From CANKHA01 sp034668785 (lineage in GTDB: Bacteria > Pseudomonadota > Alphaproteobacteria > Rhizobiales > Xanthobacteraceae), in the NCBI GenBank assembly GCA_034668785.1, contig JAXDOS010000203.1, positions 1 to 35,616 of the forward strand: a stretch of DNA of 35,616 bases, written 5' to 3'. Below the pieces are notes generated by a model. The model had not been told where the DNA came from. It ran no database searches and saw nothing but the letters and a program-made list of their open reading frames with translations. How positions within the stretch are numbered: the first letter of the stretch is position 1; each line of letters opens with the position of its first letter. Positions 7,104-15,297 of this stretch are shown in pieces. A program made the translations under genes and the position numbers.

Positions 7104-8588
7104 TCACAAAGTGATGGCGATGTTCTTCAGCACCGTGTGCGAGAGCATTTCGTCGAGCACCTTGTCGCGGCCATAGCCGGATTGCTTGATGCCGCCATAG
7201 GGCGTGCCGAGCGCTTGGCCGCCGGCGCTGTTGACCCAGACGTAGCCGGCTTCGATGCGCGCGGCGGCGCGATGCGCGGTGGCGAGGCTGGTGGTGAAGA
7301 CCGCGCCGGTGAGACCGTATTCCACCGCGTTGACGTCGGCGAACATTTTTTCTTCGTCCGACCATTTGAACACGGACAGGACCGGGCCGAAAATTTCCTC
7401 GCGCCCGATGCGCATGTCCATGGTCACGCCGGAGAACACCGTGGGCTCGACGAAAAAGCCGCCTTTGAGCTTCGGATCGTCCGGCACCTTGCCGCCGGTG
7501 AGCAGCTTGGCGCCCTCTTTCTTGCCGATCTCGATATAGGACATCACCTTGTCGAACTGCGCCTTGGAGATTAGCGCGCCCATCTTGGTGGCGTCGTCCT
7601 GCGGATTGCCGGGCTTGATCTTGCGGATGCCCTCGATGACGCCGTCGAGCACCTGGTCATGCAGGGATTCGTGGATGAACAGCCGCGACATCGAGCCGCA
7701 AGACTGGCCGCACCACGCAAAGTTCATCCCGCCGACGGCGCCGGCGATGACACGCTTCACGTCGGCGTCCGGATAGACGATCAGCGCGTTCTTGCCGCCT
7801 AGCTCCAGCTCGACAAGCTTCAGCCGGTCGGCGGCGCCGCGCGCGATAGCACGCCCCGTGGGTACGCTGCCGACCAAACTTATCTTCGGGATGAGCGGAT
7901 GCGCCACCATCGCCTGGCCGCATTCGACGCCGCCGCTGACCACATTGACGACGCCGGGTGGCAGGATGCCTTCGATCAGTTCCATCAGACGAAACGCCGA
8001 CAGCGGCGCCTGCTGTGCGGCTTTGATCACCGTGGTGCAACCGGCGCCGAGGATCGAACCAAGCTTGGCGGCAGCGAAGGAGAACGGATGGTTGTAGGCG
8101 ACGATGCGTCCGATCACGCCGATCGGTTCGCGTACGGTCATGTTGACGATGCCTTCGCCGAGCGGAATGGTGGCGCCCTGCACCTGCAAAACCAGGCCGG
8201 CGAAGAAATCGATGGAAGCTGCCGCGTTGCTGATGTCGCGGCGCAAAGCCCATAGCGGATTGCCGCAGTTGAGCGAGTCGATCAGCGCGAATTCGTCGGC
8301 ATTGGCGCGGATCACCGCCGAAATCTTGCGCATCAGCGCGGCGCGTTCAGTCGGCTTGATCCGCCGCCACTCCACGAATGCCTTGTGCGCGGCCTGCGCC
8401 GCGGCATCGATATCGGCGGCATTGGCGTTGGCGGCATTGCCGAGATTTTCGCCGGTCGCGGGATTCCAGGTCGGCTCATAGCCGCCGAGCGGCTTATGCC
8501 AGGCGCCGCCGTAATAAAGGTCGCGATGGACCGGGAGGGGCGATGAAGCCTGGGTAGTGGCGGACTCGCGCAACGCTGCAACCGTCAT
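7104..8588 (-). CDS. Aldehyde dehydrogenase (NAD(P)+), betaine-aldehyde dehydrogenase-like
   Basis: A 494-residue member of the ALDH superfamily that oxidises an aldehyde to its acid with NAD(P)+. Catalytic features are N166 in AYNHPF, K189 in VIKA, the general base E262 in LELGGK, and nucleophile C297 in GQSCGS. The late motif EIFGPVLSVF is also present. The sequence around the nucleophile (FAWCGQSCGSMSR) differs from the usual GQ-x-C-x-A/T form, so the substrate may be atypical. An AAGGAG ribosome site lies 7 bases before the ATG on the minus strand. It starts 72 bases downstream of the ndvB-like stop on the same strand and could be read through from it, although the functions look unrelated. 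Its substrate is not assigned. Confidence 0.88.
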   Translation of the reverse strand: MTVAALRESATTQASSPLPVHRDLYYGGAWHKPLGGYEPTWNPATGENLGNAANANAADIDAAAQAAHKAFVEWRRIKPTERAALMRKISAVIRANADEFALIDSLNCGNPLWALRRDISNAAASIDFFAGLVLQVQGATIPLGEGIVNMTVREPIGVIGRIVAYNHPFSFAAAKLGSILGAGCTTVIKAAQQAPLSAFRLMELIEGILPPGVVNVVSGGVECGQAMVAHPLIPKISLVGSVPTGRAIARGAADRLKLVELELGGKNALIVYPDADVKRVIAGAVGGMNFAWCGQSCGSMSRLFIHESLHDQVLDGVIEGIRKIKPGNPQDDATKMGALISKAQFDKVMSYIEIGKKEGAKLLTGGKVPDDPKLKGGFFVEPTVFSGVTMDMRIGREEIFGPVLSVFKWSDEEKMFADVNAVEYGLTGAVFTTSLATAHRAAARIEAGYVWVNSAGGQALGTPYGGIKQSGYGRDKVLDEMLSHTVLKNIAITL

Positions 8589-8660
8589 GTCATGCTCCTT
8601 GGCCGTATTTGCCGTTTGACGTGATGTTACGGCGTGGCGGCGGGCAAGACAATCGACGGC

Positions 8661-11321
8661 TTATGGCGCGGAGTCGACCCTATTGTCCGCCGGTGCCTGG
8701 GCCTGCGCCTCAACCACGGCGGGCCGCCACGGGAGCAGTTCCGCGAAGCGTGCTTCGATGCTCCGCCAGTAGACGAAATCGTTGAAGCGTGAGCGCTCGA
8801 TCACCGCGATGGCGACGGCGGAGAGGAAGGGCAGACTCTGGAGGATGAGCACCGCTGCGAAGAGATTGAGCTCGCGGATTTCCCTGTCGTTGGTGGCGAT
8901 CACCACCGCCGCGCCCGCCAGCAGAAGCGCGCCGAGGACGGCTTCCCAGAATGCCTGAAAATCCGACCCAATGCGCGCGCGGCCGCCTTTGGCGGTACGC
9001 ACGAAGGGCAGATGATCTTTGACCACGCCGTGACTGACGGCGCGGGCGACGGTCCATTGCACCGACATGGCGGTGAACACCGCGCCGAGTAACTGACCGA
9101 CCGGTATGGCCACGCGTAGACGGTAGAGCGCGGAGAAATGCACGAGCGAGACGACGAAAGCGGCGATGATCGGTATCATCAGAATCTGGTCGGGTACGGC
9201 GATGCCGGCAAAAACGACGAAGGGCACCCAGATCAGGTTGAGAATGGCGACACCGACACCGATGCATTCGGCGCCAAGCCAGTTCAGCCATCCCAGGACG
9301 AATTGACGCTTCTGCTCGCGGGTCAGCCGGCTGGCGCCCGGCAGGAAGCGGCGCCAGTGCTTCTTGAGGATCTGGAAGCCGCCATAAGCCCAGCGGTGCC
9401 GCTGCTTTTTGTAGGCGTCGAACGTGTCCGGCAGCAGCCCATAGCCATAGCGGCGGTTGGTGTAATGAGCCAGCCAGCCGAGTTCCAGAATGGTCAAGCC
9501 GAGATCGGTGTCTTCGCAGATGGTGTCGCTCGACCAGCCGCCGGCGGCGATCAGCGCCTCGCGGCGGATCAGGCACATGGTGCCGTGAACGATGATGGCG
9601 TTGACCTCGTTGCGTTGAACCATGCCGATATCGAAGAAACCGGCGTATTCGCCGTTCATCGCATGGTGCATGGGGCTGCGGTCGCCGTCGCGATGGTCCT
9701 GCGGGGCTTGGACGAGGCCGACCTTAGGATCGGCAAAATGCGGCGCCAAATCCTTTAGCCAATCCGGATGCACGACATAGTCGGCATCGATGACGCCGAT
9801 GACTTCGGCATCGCTCGCGGTATGCGCGAGCGCCAGCCGCAACGCCCCGGCTTTAAAGCCGACCACGTTTTCAGCGTTGACGAATTTAAAGCGCTCGCCG
9901 AGCGTAAGGCAATGCTCCTCAATGGGCCGCCAGAATGCAGCGTCGGGGGTATTGTTGATCACCACCACGCATTCGAAAGCCGGGTAATCCAGCCGCGCAA
10001 TCGCATCCAGGGTGGCCTTCAACATCTCGGGCGGCTCGCGATAGGCCGGAATATGGATCGAGACTTTCGGCATGAAGGTTTGATCGGGCACCAGCGACGG
10101 CGAGGCCGTGAGCATCAAGCGGCGCGGCTTGCGGCCGAAGGCCACAGCGGCGATCTCGTCGACCCGCGCGAAGGCGATGGCGACCAGCGGGATCAAGAGT
10201 GCAAGCCCCAGGGTCAAAGCGACCGCAGCACCAGGGACAAAGTAGTGCCCCTTCCAATAGGCGAAGACGACGGCAAACCAGGCGCCGACCGCATTGGCGG
10301 AAACCGCGAGCAGGACGGCTTGACCGACAGTAGCGCCGCTAAGCGCGAGCATGGGGAGTGATAGGAGGACAGCCAGCAAAATGGCTAAGCCGGCAAGCTT
10401 CCAATGGTCGGCATCGGTAATGGCGCCGCTCCAGGCGAACTTCGCCTGGCGGGAAGCATCGAACAGACCCCAATAGGGTCCGACCGAACCTTCAAACGCT
10501 TTCCACGGCTGATCGATCGCTTCGACGATGTTATAATCGATACCCCAGGCTTCGGCGCGTGAGACGAAGTTGCGCAGAACCGTGGCTTGCTCGACGCGGC
10601 CGGGATTGGCGTTCTTCAAATTGTAGCCGGCGCTCGGCCAGCCGAATTCGGCGATGACCACCCGCTTGCCGGGATAAGCTTGGCGCAGCTTGTCGTAAAC
10701 CAGAATGGCCTGATCGACCGCCTGCTTCTCCGAGAAGCCTTCCCAGTAGGGCAACACGTGCGCGGCGATGAAGTCGACAGCCGAGGCAAGCTCGGGGTGC
10801 TCCATCCAGACGTGCCAGATTTCACCGGTGGTGACGGGGACCGACGTCGATCGTTTCACCCGCTGAATAGTCTTGATGAGGTCATCGACCGTCTGGTCGC
10901 GGCGGAAAATAGTTTCGTTGCCGACCACGATGGCGTTGACGTTGCTGTTCTTGCGCGCGAGATCGATGGCGGAGCGGACTTCGCGCTCGTTGCGCTCGGC
11001 GTCTTGGTCGAGCCAGGCGCCCACGGTGACTTTCAATCCGAATTCGGACGCGACAGCGGGGACGAGTTCGACGCCTCCGGTAGCCGAATAGGTACGGAGC
11101 GCACGGGTATAAGGAGCGATGGTTTTTAGGTCGGAGCGAATTTGCGCGACATCGGCGACACTGCCTTTGTCGGCACGGGCCGAACTGCCAAACGGAGCGT
11201 AGGAAACGCTGGCAAGCTGGCGGCCATCGAAATTTGGAGCACTATCCTGTCCGCGGATCAGGGTCCAAAGACCGGCATGCACGCATGCGATGAGCGCGAT
11301 GACGGCGGCGACGGAGCGCAT
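8661..11321 (-). CDS. ndvB: Cyclic beta-glucan synthase, GH17-GT2 fusion (NdvB-like)
   Basis: An 886-residue inner-membrane protein matching the layout of Bradyrhizobium NdvB, which makes the periplasmic cyclic beta-1,3/1,6-glucan needed for osmoadaptation and, in symbionts, nodulation. A hydrophobic segment at residues 4-22 anchors a periplasmic GH17-like domain (about 35-300) with the acid/base E136 in VVGNETI and the nucleophile E225 in VIAEFGWPSAG. Hydrophobic segments follow at about 309-385. The cytosolic GT2 domain (about 418-650) has DAD (512-514), the ED of CEDTD (603-604) and QRHRW (640-644). C-terminal membrane segments follow. The GH17 part probably acts as a transglycosylase on the growing chain. 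The small secreted gene upstream on the same strand and the divergent GH17 gene support the assignment. The name follows this architecture. Confidence 0.85.
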   Translation of the reverse strand: MRSVAAVIALIACVHAGLWTLIRGQDSAPNFDGRQLASVSYAPFGSSARADKGSVADVAQIRSDLKTIAPYTRALRTYSATGGVELVPAVASEFGLKVTVGAWLDQDAERNEREVRSAIDLARKNSNVNAIVVGNETIFRRDQTVDDLIKTIQRVKRSTSVPVTTGEIWHVWMEHPELASAVDFIAAHVLPYWEGFSEKQAVDQAILVYDKLRQAYPGKRVVIAEFGWPSAGYNLKNANPGRVEQATVLRNFVSRAEAWGIDYNIVEAIDQPWKAFEGSVGPYWGLFDASRQAKFAWSGAITDADHWKLAGLAILLAVLLSLPMLALSGATVGQAVLLAVSANAVGAWFAVVFAYWKGHYFVPGAAVALTLGLALLIPLVAIAFARVDEIAAVAFGRKPRRLMLTASPSLVPDQTFMPKVSIHIPAYREPPEMLKATLDAIARLDYPAFECVVVINNTPDAAFWRPIEEHCLTLGERFKFVNAENVVGFKAGALRLALAHTASDAEVIGVIDADYVVHPDWLKDLAPHFADPKVGLVQAPQDHRDGDRSPMHHAMNGEYAGFFDIGMVQRNEVNAIIVHGTMCLIRREALIAAGGWSSDTICEDTDLGLTILELGWLAHYTNRRYGYGLLPDTFDAYKKQRHRWAYGGFQILKKHWRRFLPGASRLTREQKRQFVLGWLNWLGAECIGVGVAILNLIWVPFVVFAGIAVPDQILMIPIIAAFVVSLVHFSALYRLRVAIPVGQLLGAVFTAMSVQWTVARAVSHGVVKDHLPFVRTAKGGRARIGSDFQAFWEAVLGALLLAGAAVVIATNDREIRELNLFAAVLILQSLPFLSAVAIAVIERSRFNDFVYWRSIEARFAELLPWRPAVVEAQAQAPADNRVDSAP

Positions 11322-11358
11322 GGACTCACTACCAAGTGGGGGCAGAGAAGCAGGGACC

Positions 11359-11379
11359 CGAACCTGTCCCCTAGGTTCG
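11359..11379 (-). promoter_or_regulatory. Hairpin in the leader of the ndvB-like gene
   Basis: CGAACCT (11359-11365) and AGGTTCG (11373-11379) form a 7-bp stem about 38 bases upstream of the ndvB-like start, in the 186-bp gap after the small secreted gene. It could tune read-through or mRNA stability. No U-tract follows it on the minus strand, so a simple terminator is unlikely. Confidence 0.25.
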
Positions 11380-11507
11380 ACTGAAAAGACTGCTCGATGC
11401 AGACTATCTCAGGGCTGGGCACATGATCAAGTAAGCAAGGTGCATGGCGGTTTCAGGGCATACAAAATATTTTGGCTTAAATAAAATCCATGTTCGTGAC
11501 TAGCTGT

Positions 11508-12008
11508 TCATCGGCTGCCGTTGCCGGCTGCGGGGGGCGTCGGCGACGTCGCAGCACCGGCCGCCGCCGCGGGAGCGGAAGCCGCCAAAGCCGGGTTGAT
11601 CCAGCAGGCGTGCACACGGCCGTTCAGGCTCTCGGGCACTTTCGGGTCGATATTTCCCTGGCGCACGAGACAGCGAAAGGTGGATTGGATGTGGGCAGCC
11701 GGGCAGCCGAAGCGGTCATAAAGGTCGAGATGGCGAAAGGCGGTGTCCAAATCGTCGCGCCAGAGCAGGCTGACCACCCGGCGGCCGAGCCAGACGCATT
11801 CCGGATTGCCGGCGGGTCCCGTTACGAGACGTGCGGCCTCCGCGAATTCATCGATCTTTTGGGCTTCCTTGCCGTTTTCTCCGGGCTGACCGGGCTTCTG
11901 GGACTGCTGTTCGGGAGGTTTTTGGTCTTGGGCCCATGCGGGAGCGGAGAAAATAAAAGCTGCCGCACAGAGGGCGGCAGTAAGGATACGCGGACTGAAA
12001 AAGACCAT
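11508..12008 (-). CDS. Small secreted protein of the beta-1,3/1,6-glucan locus (NdvD-like position)
   Basis: A 166-residue protein with a clear signal peptide (MVFFSPRILTAALCAAAFIFSAPAWA, cleavage after AWA). A low-complexity Gln/Pro/Lys stretch follows, then a compact domain (about residues 50-140) with cysteines in NPECVWLG, RFGCPAAH, FRCLVRQG and VHACWINP. An Ala/Pro-rich tail ends the protein. In Bradyrhizobium a short gene lies between ndvB and ndvC and is annotated in glucan biosynthesis; this gene holds the same place, but I cannot confirm homology. It precedes the ndvB-like gene on the same strand by 186 bp. The protein is probably periplasmic; four cysteines could form two disulfides. 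The biochemical role is unknown. Confidence 0.7.
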   Translation of the reverse strand: MVFFSPRILTAALCAAAFIFSAPAWAQDQKPPEQQSQKPGQPGENGKEAQKIDEFAEAARLVTGPAGNPECVWLGRRVVSLLWRDDLDTAFRHLDLYDRFGCPAAHIQSTFRCLVRQGNIDPKVPESLNGRVHACWINPALAASAPAAAAGAATSPTPPAAGNGSR

Positions 12009-12235
12009 GGCTCTACGAGTTGGTTGAGCCGTCCCCGACGGCTTGCGTCCATCTGTGCACCGGAATCGGTCGGCAATACGGCATCTGCCTACCCGGTCCG
12101 GTTAACGCTCACATGACGGAACTGGCTGCCATTGTCCAGCGCAGTCCGATCTCTTGATTAAAGGCTGGTGCGCTTGGCACCGGCTTGCGCGCAGGATAAG
12201 CCGGGTCGCACGGATTCTTAGCGGTTGGGGCGCTA

Positions 12236-13843
12236 ATGCGCATTCCCTTGGGGCTTTTCGCGATCTGCGCGTCCGTCATCGTCGCGGCTTGGTGGTGGCT
12301 CGGGGCACCCGTCCAGATGCCGCCGTCGCCGCTCGGTCCCGGCGAGAAGCTGTTTTGTATCTCCTACGCACCCTTCCGGGCGGACCAGAGTCCGCTGAAC
12401 GCCTCGACCAAGATCGAGGCGCGGCAGATCGACGAGGACCTTGCCCGGCTGGCGCGCCTGACCAATTGCGTCCGCACCTATTCGACGGATTTCGGGCTCG
12501 AACAGGTGCCGGAGATCGCACGGAAACATGGGCTGAAAGTGATCCAAGGTCTTTGGCTGTCGCGGCATCCCGACAAGAACCAGATTCAGATCGAAAGCGC
12601 CGTCGATCTGGCGAAAAGATATCCCGATGTCATCGAAGCCATCGTCGTCGGCAACGAAGTATTGCTGCGGGGGGAAATGTCGGCCGCCGATCTCGCCAGC
12701 ACGATTCGCGCGGTAAAAGCCCGGGTGACGATGCGGGTTACCTATGCGGATGTCTGGGAATTCTGGTTGCGCTATCGCGAGGTCTACGAGGCGGTCGATT
12801 TCGTCACCATCCATATCTTGCCCTATTGGGAAGACTTTCCAATTCGCGCAAGCGACGCTGCGGCGCATGTGGACTCCATCCGCCGAAAGCTCGCCGCCGC
12901 CTTCCCGAACAAGGAAATTTTGATCGGCGAAACCGGGTGGCCGAGCGCCGGCCGGATGCGCGAGGGCGCCTTGCCGTCCCCTGCCAACCAGGCGCGCGTC
13001 ATTCATGACGTGCTCACAGCGGCAAAGCGCGAAAACTATCGCGCCAACGTCATCGAGGCCTTCGATCAACCGTGGAAACGGGCTCTCGAAGGCACTGTGG
13101 GCGGGCACTGGGGCCTTTTGGACGCCGACAGCCGGGAATTCAAATTTGCCTGGGGCGAGGCCGTGTCGAACCACCCGCACTGGCGCTTGCAAGCGGCAGG
13201 AGGGGCAGCGCTTGCGCTGCTTACGTTTAGCGCCGCCTTCGCCGTGCGGCGGCGGACGGCTGGGTCGGCGGCATTGTCGGATCGGGCTTGGATCGGAATC
13301 GCGGCGATTGCGCTGCTCCCCGGAATTCTCGTCGGCTGGACGATCGAGAAGGTCGTCATTGAAAGCCTCGGGATCGCCGGCTGGACGCGCTCGTTGGCGC
13401 TGGCGGCGGTGTCGCTCGCGGCTCCGCTCCTGGCTGCGGCGGCTCTGGCTTCGAGGGTACCGATCCCAAACTTCGCTCGCGTACTCACCGCCGATGGACG
13501 GCCGCGCCGGGGACTCGTCTTGGCGCTCGGCGGCGTGTTGATCGTGACCGGCGTCATGGCTCTTCAGGTCGCCTTGGCGTTGGCCTTCGATCCGCGCTAC
13601 CAGGATTTTCCCTTTGCGGCGCTTACCGCGGCGACGGTTCCCTACCTGGTGCTCAGCTTCGCGGGTGTTCGACCGGCCGGTGCGCGCGGCGCGGCGGAGA
13701 CAGTGCTTGCCGGAGCGCTCGCAGCTTGCGCCGTTTACATCGCAGTCAACGAAGGCTTCGCCAACTGGCAAGCACTGTGGTTTTGTGCCGCGCTTATCAT
13801 CCTCGCAGTCACTCTGCTGCGCTCACGGGCCGAGCCAGGCTGA
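12236..13843 (+). CDS. ndvC: GH17 membrane protein of beta-1,6-glucan synthesis (NdvC-like)
   Basis: A 535-residue protein with an N-terminal hydrophobic anchor (residues 5-24), a periplasmic GH17 domain (about 35-305) and about six C-terminal membrane segments. GH17 catalytic residues are the acid/base E141 in VVGNEVL and nucleophile E232 in IGETGWPSAG. It lacks a GT2 domain. Bradyrhizobium NdvC has this architecture and is needed for the beta-1,6 linkages of the cyclic glucan, so a transglycosylase that branches or closes the NdvB product is the likely role. The GH17 domain is similar in layout to that of the neighbouring ndvB-like protein (shared SYAPF, RTYS, VVGNE, LPYWE, GWPSAG, DQPWK), which points to an old duplication. 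It is divergent from the small secreted gene across 227 bp, allowing shared control. Its last 35 bases overlap the convergent membrane gene. Confidence 0.8.
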   Translation: MRIPLGLFAICASVIVAAWWWLGAPVQMPPSPLGPGEKLFCISYAPFRADQSPLNASTKIEARQIDEDLARLARLTNCVRTYSTDFGLEQVPEIARKHGLKVIQGLWLSRHPDKNQIQIESAVDLAKRYPDVIEAIVVGNEVLLRGEMSAADLASTIRAVKARVTMRVTYADVWEFWLRYREVYEAVDFVTIHILPYWEDFPIRASDAAAHVDSIRRKLAAAFPNKEILIGETGWPSAGRMREGALPSPANQARVIHDVLTAAKRENYRANVIEAFDQPWKRALEGTVGGHWGLLDADSREFKFAWGEAVSNHPHWRLQAAGGAALALLTFSAAFAVRRRTAGSAALSDRAWIGIAAIALLPGILVGWTIEKVVIESLGIAGWTRSLALAAVSLAAPLLAAAALASRVPIPNFARVLTADGRPRRGLVLALGGVLIVTGVMALQVALALAFDPRYQDFPFAALTAATVPYLVLSFAGVRPAGARGAAETVLAGALAACAVYIAVNEGFANWQALWFCAALIILAVTLLRSRAEPG

Positions 13844-14189
13844 GAATCAGGAGCGCCACGGCGAGCGCGGAAAGCGTCACATTATAAAGGACGATGCCCG
13901 CTCCTGCGGCTGCCAACGCGATCGCAAATAACACGATCGAAGGCCGCACCAGATTAAGCACCGACACGCCTAGTGCGATCATGCCGAACACCGAGTGGCT
14001 GAAGAGCGAAATCGCGGTCTTGCGGATGAGGCAGAGCCAAGTGTTGAGACCGGCCTCGCAAGCCAGCCCGACTGTCGACGGTTCGATTGCGAGATAGCGC
14101 AGATAAAGCGCGTAGCCGACCGAAACGAAGCCAATAGCCAGAAGCCCATTGGTTTGACGCGCGGTCGGAAGGAATAATCGGCGGCTCAT
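13809..14189 (-). CDS. Small four-helix membrane protein, unknown function
   Basis: A 126-residue protein with about four hydrophobic segments (TNGLLAIGFVSVGYALYL, SHSVFGMIALGVSVL, SIVLFAIALAAAGAGIVLY, LSALAVALLILSLA). Between the first two sits a short loop, ACEAGLNTWLCLIRK, with two cysteines that could pair on the periplasmic side. The ATG at 14189 (MSRRLFL) is preferred because it has a GACGAG-like ribosome site; a start at 14216 adds nine residues. The gene overlaps the 3' end of the ndvC-like gene by 35 bp in convergent orientation. I recognise no family. Its place beside the glucan genes is suggestive only, since it is on the opposite strand. Confidence 0.6.
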   Translation of the reverse strand: MSRRLFLPTARQTNGLLAIGFVSVGYALYLRYLAIEPSTVGLACEAGLNTWLCLIRKTAISLFSHSVFGMIALGVSVLNLVRPSIVLFAIALAAAGAGIVLYNVTLSALAVALLILSLARPVSAAE

Positions 14190-14255
14190 CGCACTCGTCC
14201 CTGCAAGGGTCGACAAGACTATGCGGCTGCCGCGGGCGCGACAACGACTAAGCCG

Positions 14256-15143
14256 TCAGCGCAGAGCGAACCGTTGCCCTTCAAATACCCTGGCGGAACA
14301 CAGGATGTCTCCGGCGCCAAGCGCGGCGCAAAGCCTGGCCGCCGCGCTTGCATTGGGAAGCGGTCCGATGATCAGCCGCAGCTCCGGCGTACCCTCTTGG
14401 ACGGAAAAGATCGGATGCAGCCGGCTGAGCAGCGCCGGATAACGGGCTCTGGTCTGGTTCCACATCGCGCGGAGAGTATCGAGGTCCTGTGCCGATCCAA
14501 TATCTACGCCGAATTCGGTTTTCGAAGCCGGGGTGGTACGTGCATTTTCATTGGCCAGTGCCATCGTCACCGGCGCTGCCCCAACTTGGCTCGCCTCCGG
14601 GGTCGGGACAACGGTGACGGCCACGGAGGGGCTCGGCCAAGGCGCCGGTGTATTTGCCATCCATTCCGGCGCGTCCGGCAATGCAGCGGAGCGAGAGCCA
14701 GCGGAGAACGCGCCCGGCGTACCCATTTCGAGGGCTGACGCCTTCGGCGGCAACGCGGACTCTAGATTTCCATCCGAGGGCTGTGACATCGCGGACTGGC
14801 GGTTTATGGATCCGGTAACGTCTTCGAGGCTGTGTTCGATGGAAGCGACCCGCGTCAGCAGGCGGTCGCGATCCGCCGCAAGCAAGCGGATGGCCTCGTT
14901 GAGGCGGCGCGTTTCGCTCTCAAGGTCCGAGCGTGGAGAAGCCTGGGCGCTGACCTGAGCCGGCGGTGCGCTGCCCGTCAACGCGGCGAAGACCATCGCC
15001 GCGCGTTGCGAGCCGCTGGTCGAGAAGCCAACAACTGCCGTCATGGCAAGCGCGAGAACGGCGGCCAGGCCCCAGTAGCTCAGCCGCAGCATCGTTCGCT
15101 TGTTGAAGCTTTTATTTCCGCGAATAAGCATGCCCCCGCTCAT
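14256..15143 (-). CDS. Bitopic membrane protein with SPOR-like C-terminal domain
   Basis: About 295 residues: a short basic N-terminus, one membrane segment (LRLSYWGLAAVLALAMTAVVGFS), a predicted coiled coil (SDLESETRRLNEAIRLLAADRDRLLTRVASIEHSLEDV, cut here only for description), a Pro/Ala/Ser-rich linker and a C-terminal domain. That domain (FGVDIGSAQDLDTLR to GQRFALR) has the two-repeat pattern of SPOR domains, including GSA-QDLDTLRAMW and LRLIIGPLPNASAA. SPOR domains bind denuded septal peptidoglycan. The protein is probably periplasmic apart from its anchor. The start is uncertain: ATGs at 15143, 15131 and 15092 and a GTG at 15179 are in frame, and none has an ideal ribosome site. It is divergent from glmU. 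Confidence 0.65.
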   Translation of the reverse strand: MSGGMLIRGNKSFNKRTMLRLSYWGLAAVLALAMTAVVGFSTSGSQRAAMVFAALTGSAPPAQVSAQASPRSDLESETRRLNEAIRLLAADRDRLLTRVASIEHSLEDVTGSINRQSAMSQPSDGNLESALPPKASALEMGTPGAFSAGSRSAALPDAPEWMANTPAPWPSPSVAVTVVPTPEASQVGAAPVTMALANENARTTPASKTEFGVDIGSAQDLDTLRAMWNQTRARYPALLSRLHPIFSVQEGTPELRLIIGPLPNASAAARLCAALGAGDILCSARVFEGQRFALR

Positions 15144-15297
15144 CCCCTGCCGAATCCCTGCTAAGCAGCAGCGAATCACTTGAAAAGATTAGCAGAGTCG
15201 CACCGCCGCCGCTTTGTTTGGATTCGGTTTAGTGGCGCCGGGCTTTTCCAACCACGCTTGCTCCGCTAAGACGAGTCGGCACCGCGCGGAGATCCCG

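Noticed and set aside
12233..13771. A 512-codon open frame on the minus strand, antisense to the ndvC-like gene
   Set aside because: It mirrors the ndvC-like gene, is rich in Arg, and has no recognisable domain; long antisense frames are expected in high-GC coding DNA.
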